In this document: positions 28,601 to 37,600 of the stretch, piece after piece
Position numbering within the stretch: the first letter of the stretch is position 1
How the letters are laid out: each line of letters opens with the position of its first letter
Assembly (NCBI GenBank): GCA_023548195.1
Contig: JAJHZJ010000694.1
Span: forward strand, 1,612,001-1,676,000
Direction: 5' to 3'
DNA length: 64,000 bases
DNA from: Bettongia penicillata ogilbyi
Lineage: Eukaryota > Chordata > Mammalia > Diprotodontia > Potoroidae
The notes under the pieces: model-generated
Told to the model about the DNA's origin: nothing
Databases searched by the model: none
What the model saw: only the letters and a program-made list of their open reading frames with translations
Made by a program: the position numbers and the translations under genes

Positions 28601-31600
28601 TTAAATAGAAGCACTTCCTATTTTTTGATAAAATGTCTTGATTTCTTGAATTTAAGTTCTAAATAATTTATTTCTAGTATTTGAAAGATGAAGATGATGA
28701 TCTTGTGTCACCACCTAATATCGAGGGAAACCAATGGTATGATTTTCTTCAGAATAGCACTCACCTTAAAGGTATTTAATGATAATGTCAGTACAATAAG
28801 TAGTCTTTAGCCACATTTAAATCTATATAAGCCTAGTTAAATAATCAACATACATTTAATGAGCACCTATTATAGCCTTGTCGAGCTCCTTTGAAGTCAG
28901 TAATAGCTTTTGTGTTCATTTGAGTTATATGAAGAAACAGAGCAAGTAGGAATCAAATAAGAGATCTGTGTCTAGATAACATTATTAAATTGTGCATAGA
29001 TCCAGGCAGTCAGTCAGTAGCCATTTATTAAATCCCTGTTATATGCCAGACACCATGCTAGGCACAAAGGTTATGAGTACAAAGAATGAAGCAAGGAGCT
29101 TACTTGAAAACTGACATGATCACAGAGCCATTTGACCACTGAGTAAATCAGTGAACAGTAATGCTGGCTTACCATACATCTGACCTTTAAATAAGCTGAT
29201 TTGAGCTGTATTTTGTAACTCATGTTCTATAATAGAAAATGCATGTGTTTTATTATATTCTGGTAGGGAAAACAGCAAATTTTTTTTATATACAACCCCC
29301 CCCCACACACACACACAGATGTACATCCTTATATGTGAAGTTGAATAAATGCAAACGTATACAAAATAGTTTGATTCAAGGTATTTTAAGAGAGAAGACA
29401 CTAGCAGTTAGAGAGATGAGGAGAGACTTACGGAAGGAGATACTGCTTGAGCTACATTTTAAAGAAAGAGAGAGACTCTCTGAGGTAGAGTTTGAGGCAT
29501 AGGAGCTAGCTGGTTCAAAGGCACACGGAGACAGGAGTTGTGATGGCCCATGTGAGGAACATAGAGGAGGCTAGTGTGGCTGGATCATGGCAGGAGGGAG
29601 AGTAAGGTCCAATGAGACTTGAGAGAGAAACATTGGCGCCAATTTGTGAAGAGCTTTAAAAGCTAAACTGAGAAGTGTATATTTGATCCTACAGACAATG
29701 AAAAGCCATTGATATTGATTGAGTAGGGGAGTTGCGTTGTCATATTTGTGCTTAAGGAAAGTTTCTTTGGCAACAGTGTTATTGGATGGCCTGGAGTGAT
29801 AAGGGACTTTTGGCAGGGAGCTCAGTTAAGAGGCTATTTCAGTTATCTAGCTTAGGAGTAATAATTTCCCAAACTAAGGTGGTAGCTGTGTGAGAAGAAA
29901 AGGGGATCAGTCAGTAAACATTAAGTACCTAAAATGAACCACGTGCTATGCTGAGCATTGGACTTACATAAAGAAACAAAAAAGAGCCCTTGTCCTCAAG
30001 GAGCTCATGCTCTAATGGGAGAGGCAGGCAAACAAATATGTACAGGAAACAAGCTATGTACAGGAAAATTAGGAAATAAGGGAGAGAGAAGGTGCTAGAG
30101 TTAAGAGGGTTTGGGGAAGGGTTCCTATAGAAGACAAGATTTTAGTTGGCACTTGAATGAAGTTAGGGAATCCAGGAGTAGTGATGAGGAGGGAGAACAT
30201 TCTAGGCATGGGGGACAGCCAGAAAAAATGTCCAAAGCTAGAATGTCTTGTTCATGGAACAGCAGGGAGTGACCATTGTAGTGACCATTGTCACTACATT
30301 GAAGACTGGTAAAGTGTAGAATGACTGGAAAGGTAGGAAGGAACTGGTTTATGAAGGGCTTTGAACATCAGGGGATTTTGTAATTTGATCCTGTAATTTT
30401 TGGAGGAGGAGGTATATGATATGGTTGAAACTGCTCATTAGGAAAATCATTTTGGTGGTTTAATGAAGAATGGATTGAAATGGGGAGAGGCTTGAGGCAG
30501 GTAGACAAACCAGCAGGCTGTTGCAGTAATCCAGGCATGAGATGATAAGGGTCTGTACTAGACAGTACAGATAAGTGTTAGTGGAAGAGGAGAGAAGGGG
30601 ATATATTTGGGAGATGTGGCAAAGGTGAAATCAGCAGGTTTTGGCAGCAGATTGGATATGAGAGTTTGTGTGTGATAGTGAAGGGTTGAGGATAACTCCT
30701 AGGTTGCGAGCCTGAGAGACCTGGAGAATTATGTTGCCTTCTACCATAAGAGTAAAAGTAAGAGAAAGATAATGGTTTGGGGGAAAGTTAATGAGTTCTC
30801 TTTTGGACATGTTAAGTTTGAAAACTCTATTGGACATCCAGTTTGAGATGTCTGGAAGAGAGTGGAAAAGGCAAGATTAGAGGTTAGTGAGAGGTTGGAG
30901 CAGGATAGGTAGATTTGGGAGCATAGAAATGGTAATTAAATTCATGGGAGCAGATGAGATCAACAAGTGAAGTATAGAGTGAGAAGAGAAGAGAACCCAT
31001 GATAGAACACTGAGGTCCACCTCCATTTACAGGACATGATGTGGATGGGGATCTAGTAAAGGATATTGAAAAGGAAGCAGTCAGAGTAGGTAAGAGCAGA
31101 ACTAGGTGAGAGTGGTATCCCTGAAACCTAGAGACAAGAGAGTGGCAAAGAAAGTGTCAAAGTGTAAAAGGCTGCAGAGAGGTCAAGGAGAATAAGGATT
31201 GAGAAAAGGTCATTGAATTTGGCTACTAAGAGAGATCCTTGGTAGTTTGGAGAGAGCAATTTCTGTTTCTACAATGATAATATCTGAAACCAGGAAGTAA
31301 GGGATTAAGAAGAGAGTGAGAAGAGAGAAAGTGGAGGCCACTATTGCTGATAGCCTTTCAGGTAGTTTACTACAAGAGGCAATAGGACAGTGGCAGGGTT
31401 TGGATGGTCAAGTGGGAGCTTTTTTAAGGATTCAAAAGACAGTTTGTCAGCAGTAGAGAATGGGCCAGTAGTGAGGGAGAAATTGAAAATAGGTAAGAGG
31501 GCAGATGACAGAGGGGATAGCCTGTTGGAAGATATTGGAAGGGATGGAATTACTTGAAAAAGTAGAGAGGGCAGCCTTGGTAAGGACTAAGGCCACTTCA

Positions 31601-34600
31601 TCGTGTGAGACAAGCATGAAGGAAGAGATAGTGGCAGAAGGCACCAAACTGATAGGAGATAAGGAAGATGCAGTTCACAACAAATGGCTTCAATTTTTTT
31701 TTTCTGTAAAATATGAGACAAGGTTTTCAGCCAAGAGAGTTGGGGGAGAGGGGTTGGGATGTTTGAGTAGGGATGAAAAAGTTTTAGAGTCACTGGAGAA
31801 TGGGATAGTGAGTTGACAAGGGAGGTACAGTAAATTTGTCTAGCAGTAGTGAGGGCTCAGCCAAGGTTGTGTGACTTAAACTGGTAGTGGATCCAATCAG
31901 AATGGTTTCATGATTTTCTCTACTTTTATTCAGCAGTGAAAGCAGCAAATGATGAGAGTAGTCCAAAGGTGAGCTTTGGGGGCTTGAAGCAGTGTAAAGT
32001 TGAATTGGTTCACCAAGAAGTCAACATGGAAGGAAAAAGAAAGAGTGGCTTCATGCAGGGGAGATGGTGTGGAAGAGGATTGAGGGGTCAAGAGATTGAG
32101 GATCATAGTAAGGGTGGGGAGCAGAATTTGGTAAAGAAAAGTAGAAGGAGAGGTGAAAAGTCAATGGATTTTGGATGGATAAGGAGATTTCAGAATTCTT
32201 GAATGTGGAGGTGATATATTTGTGAGTGTTGGCAAGATCAAACACATCTTTTGTTTGGCTGAGATGGAGTGGAGGACTACGTTTTGGAAAGCAAGAAGGG
32301 ATAGAGATGTGGTGAAGGTAGAAATGGCAAAATTTGGCAACTTATTGGATATGTGAAGTGAGGAGAGTTCTGAGACAAGGATGATGTTGAACAGATAATG
32401 TACTAGTTTGGAAGACTGGGAGAATGGTGTTGAATTAAATAAAAATAAGCTTGTTTGGGAGAGAAGAGTTTAGAATTGGACATTAAATTTAAGCTGTTGA
32501 GAGGGCATGTAATTTGAAAAATGGCCAGCGGTCAGTTGTTGACTTAAGACTAAAGCTCAGGGGAGAGACTTCGGTTGGTTATGTACGGTTGTGAGTCATC
32601 TGCATTGAATAGTTGAATCCAAGTAGCTGATGAGGTTCCCAAGGGAATGAGTATAGAGGGGGAAGAGGCCCAGGACAGAGCTTTCAGTATATCCCCCACT
32701 GGGGTATGATATGAATGCTGAGCTAATAAAAAACAAGGAGAAACTGTGGGATAGGTAGCAGGAGATTCCTCGAAAGCAGTTTCACAAAAATCTAGAGAGG
32801 AAAGACTTTTGTGGGGGAGAGAGTGACCAGCGGTATGAAGTGTGGTAGATTGAGAAAACACTATCAATTTAGCAGTTAGGAAATCATTGGTAACTTTGCA
32901 CAGAGCAGGCTCAGTTTGTTGATGAGATCTGAAGCCAGATTACAAAGGTTTGAGGAGTAATTGAGAGTGAAGGAAGTAGAGGAAGAATAGACAGCTTTTT
33001 CAAGGAGTTTGGCTTAAAATGTGAGGAGAGGATGATAGCTTGAGGGGATGCTGTGGTCTGTTGAAGGTATATTTTCAGAACGAAGATGACTTAGACATAA
33101 TTGATTATTTATTCCCTAGGATCTTAGTGTTGTGCTAGAAGAACGTTGCTTGACTATGCCTTTCTATCTTCCACACAGACTGACATTCCTGGGAATAAAT
33201 CTAGAACTAAATTAAGGTTTTTTTTATTCAACCAACATATAAGATACTACTAGGCATACAAAATTTTTTTAAAATGACAAAATCCCTGTTCTCAAGAAAT
33301 TTATAGTCTAGTGGGGTGGGAGAAATCAACAGTATGTATCCAGATTAGTACAACTTTTTAAATTAGGAGATTATCATGATTTTTTTTTCCCTATGTAAGA
33401 CTTTTGAGAGCAGTAATTCACTCTTTTCTATAGGTATTGTGAGAAATAGTATGACACACTAGACGGAGAGCTAGTTTCAAAGTCAGGAAGACATGGGTTC
33501 ATGTTCCACCTCTGACAGAATGAGATGAGTGAGCCTGGGCAGTGACTTAGCCTCTCAGTGCTTTAGGCAACTCTAGGCAGATAAGGTTCCTATCTACTTT
33601 GGTAGAGAGTATTTCCTCACCTGGGAGTTCTCCATACCATTGAAATCAGAGATCCAGTCCCTATCCCTATGTATCATAGCACTTACGAGTTTTTGGTATG
33701 TTAATGTGAAATGTTCTACATAATTGAATTTTCTATCTTATGGTTACCCTCTTGACATCTCTAAAAACAAATTTAGCCAATACTTAGGGAATTATTTTTA
33801 AAAGTATTCAATAAAATATAGTGAGGAGGCAATTAAATATTTGTTGACTGAATATAATTAGTCTGTGTGAGACATATTGGAAAACCCAAATTGAGTTCTG
33901 TAATGATAGTGGGACTCTTGGTTGTGCCTACTTAATAGTTGATACTTTCTTCTAATTTTTTTCTATATTAAACCATAACTTTTTGTTTATAGAAAGTCCT
34001 TTGCTGTTTCCCTATTATCCCGAAAAATCATTGCATTTCGTGAAAAGACAGATGGAGAGCATTATCGATCGTTGTTTACAAAAGCCAGCAGTAAGTTTCA
34101 AATAAAATTCAAAGTAGGTTGGAGCCAGATTATGGAAGTCTTTGAATTCCAGGAGGAGTTTTAATTTTATTTGATAGATGATTAGGAGACACTGATGATT
34201 TTTAAGTGAGGAAATGGACCTTATGCATTAGGGATATTCTTTTGACATTTTCAGGAAAGATAGTTCAGGACCATGAATATCTATATATTTTACTTATATA
34301 AATGATTAATTATTGTGAGGATCATTTTAAAAATTGGATAGAAAAATTAGGAATAGTTTTAAAAACATTGGAGTATTTTAGTCACTGAACAAACTCAGTA
34401 TGAGCAGTAGTAGCAAAAACAGATTTGGTTAGTACCACTCAAGTCTTCATTTTTGTTTAAAGGGATGGCTACTAGATGATGTGAGTTTAGAGGAGGCAGT
34501 TTTCTTCTCTTGTCTTTTGTTCCTCTGCTGCACTCATTGAAGTTGCTTGAGAAAAGAAGTGTGGTCTTAAAAAGTGATATGATGATGTTTATTGGAAAGA

Positions 34601-37600
34601 ATACTGAATTTGGAATCAAAAGATTTGGGTTTGAGTCCTTGGCCCTAACTCTTAGTTCTGTGGCAATGAACGGAGAAATCTCTTCACCTTTAAGCCTTAC
34701 TCCCAACTCAGTAAACATCTTTAAAGTGCTTTTTGCAAACAAGACATTAGGCCCTTAGGGACTGGAGAAAAAGACCACCTAGTCTCTGGAAGCTTGACAT
34801 CTAGTAGAGTGGAAGAGATATGTATACAGTGGACTCACTTGAACAAGTTAGAATATAATTGGAATTACTTTTAGATGAGAAGAATTGAGAAAGCTTCATG
34901 GAAGGAGTAGTACTTTAATTCTACAGGTGGGAGATGAAGGGGATTACATGCAAATACATGTTGTAGGCTGGATGCTACAGAACAAGAAATAGTGAGTAGC
35001 CTCCTTTGACTGAAATGATCTACCGTACATTTAGAAAGGTAGGTTTGGCCACATTGTGATAGTTCTTAAATCCAGGCCAACACATCTATATTCTATTGAG
35101 TCGCCAGTGGGAAACGTTAGGCCAAGTGAGTAAGACTTGTGCCTTAGGAGCAGTACTTAGTGTGCACTTTGGAGAAGGGGGGGCTGAAAACTGGGAGATG
35201 AGCGAAAGAGTGAAGGAAGTTTTGAAGAAAGACAGTAAAGATGGCTGATAGTTTATTTTTATGCTTCATAGAGTATTATGAGGAAAGTACTTTGTAAAGT
35301 GTTGTATAAACATAGACTCTTATTATAAGATAATTTTATACAGCAACTGAACTGTTAACGATTAGTCACTTTTTATTTTTTGATGTTTTTCTTAGAACAC
35401 TTGTGTATATCTCAAAAAACATGTTCTGTTCAATTTTAAAATACATTCATTTTTATAGGATGTTATTGGAAAATCAGTGAATCAAGCTGTCTGTATTCCC
35501 TTATACAAAGCTGCTAAAAGGTATTTTTCTCCACATTTTCACCGTATAATTCAGCAGCAAATTTGGAGTTTGCTGACTTGTTTTTTCTTTTGTTTCAGTG
35601 AGGACTCTACACCTAGATTGTTCAAATTGCCCTTCCTGTAAGCCTTTGTCAGTTTCATCTTTATGACAGTTTTTCTTAGTAGAAGTTAATAAATTCCATT
35701 TTAAAATGGATTTTACTTTTCTTTGTTTTTTTCAGCTGGAATGACAAATCTTCAAATCTGCATTATGTACTCTTTACTATGTCAAATAGTTCATCTTCTA
35801 AAATTTATATTTTGAGGAGACATACTGACATATCCAGGTTAGTATTAAGTTAAAATGAAAAAATAATAGTATATTCCTCAAACAGATGGAGTTTTTCCTC
35901 CTTGCCCCTTTATATTCATAATTGAATACAGGTTTTTACTTCTAATTAACTGTACCTTGAACAAATTACTTCAACTCTTTGGGTCTCATTTTCATCATCT
36001 GTAAAATGAAAGATTTGGACTAGATAATCTCCCATTCTGTTATTCTTTAGTATATTATAAAATGCACTGGAATCCATTCTTTAAGTGCAGCCTGCCCTGC
36101 AAGAAGGGGAAACAAAACAACCCCAAAATCAACCAATGTGCTCCATGTTTCTTCTGATCTCCCTGAGAAGCAGCTTACTTGTTGCCTCTGGTGGAGATCT
36201 TAGATTCTGTGATCCATAGCATTGAATCTAAGGCCTTCATTTCATGGATGAGAGAACTGAGGGTTCAGTTCTTAAAGGGATAAGTGACTTGACCGTCATC
36301 ACAAACCAATTAGTAGCAGATCTAGGAAGAGAGCCTAGGTTTCCTCGGTATGTCTGGTTCTCTTTTTACTACAATACCGAGTTTAACTTCATCTTTGAAA
36401 CTTGCCTTTTACAAAGGAGCAGCCTACTTCACTCCCACACTGGTAACAGCTCCTTTTGTTATGTTAGGGCCAGTGATAGAGCCAAAAAAGCAGTGATTCC
36501 TGTCAGCTCCTTTAAAAAAATGGGATGGGGGGGCGGGGTTTATGCCTGAGTGAGGTTAAGAGGAGCCTGATAAGAAAAGGAACGAAAAAGGTTGTTCGAT
36601 ATCCTTCTTAATTCATTTGTGACATAATGTTTTTAGGAGTAATAAAATATTGATGGTGGGTTCTATTTATCCTGGTGCTTTAATCCAGCTAATATGTTTT
36701 CTTCAGGGAGAGTTAAATTTATATTTCTTTAGGGTAGAATATATTATGTAAGTAATGTACTGAATCTTCCAATCAGGTTCTTGAATAAGCTTTTGAATTA
36801 TTGAATTACTCAGATTGGCCAAGTGATATTCTGTCTTTTTTCTTCCTTTCTCCAAGGTCTGTCAGTAACGGACTACTTGCTGTTGAGTTTGGAAGTTTCT
36901 TGAATACAACAAATGAAAACTTCGAAAATGGGTATATCTTGAGCTTTGTCTAGAGACACACAGTTAATTTGTAGTAGTCAGTCAGTTGGGGCATATTTTA
37001 CTCTTGAATACTAATATTTCACATATATTTCAATTAAGTAAAATTGAATTTAAGGAACATCAGTCAAATTACAATGCTTCTAGTAAATGCTATAGTGAAA
37101 AAAATTCTTTACATTTTGTTTTGTCCATGGACGAATAGTTTAATCTGTAGGTGAACTAATTATGCTACGGTGGGATGTTTCATAAGTATAGAGGTAGGGA
37201 CTAGACCTGTGATTTCATTGATAAAGGAAACTTCTAGATGAGAAAACTCTACCAGTGCTAGTTGGCACCTTCCTTGCAACTTATTCTTAGGGAGTTGCCC
37301 AGGGCTCAGGAAATGAGGGCTTCCTGATTCTGTCCATACTATATCTTTCAGCATACTGGATAAAGTATGTCGTAATTGAGACATTTAAGCTTTGTGAGCC
37401 AAGGAGGCAGTTTTGACCTGGGAATTAAAGAGATAGTATGGATATTGAAAGTTCTGATTCTGGCTATACCAGATTTATTTTGTATGCAATTCAAGTTATA
37501 CTGTGGATCTCTCTCATTACTTTGCCTGCTTTTCCTTATGTACATAATTTGGATGGAAAACAACTCTTCCAGAGTTGTTATGAGAGTCAACTGATGAATG

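Noticed and set aside
31505..31816. 103-codon + strand frame (31505-31816)
   Set aside because: It is the antisense shadow of the L2/CR1-clade reverse transcriptase encoded on the - strand.
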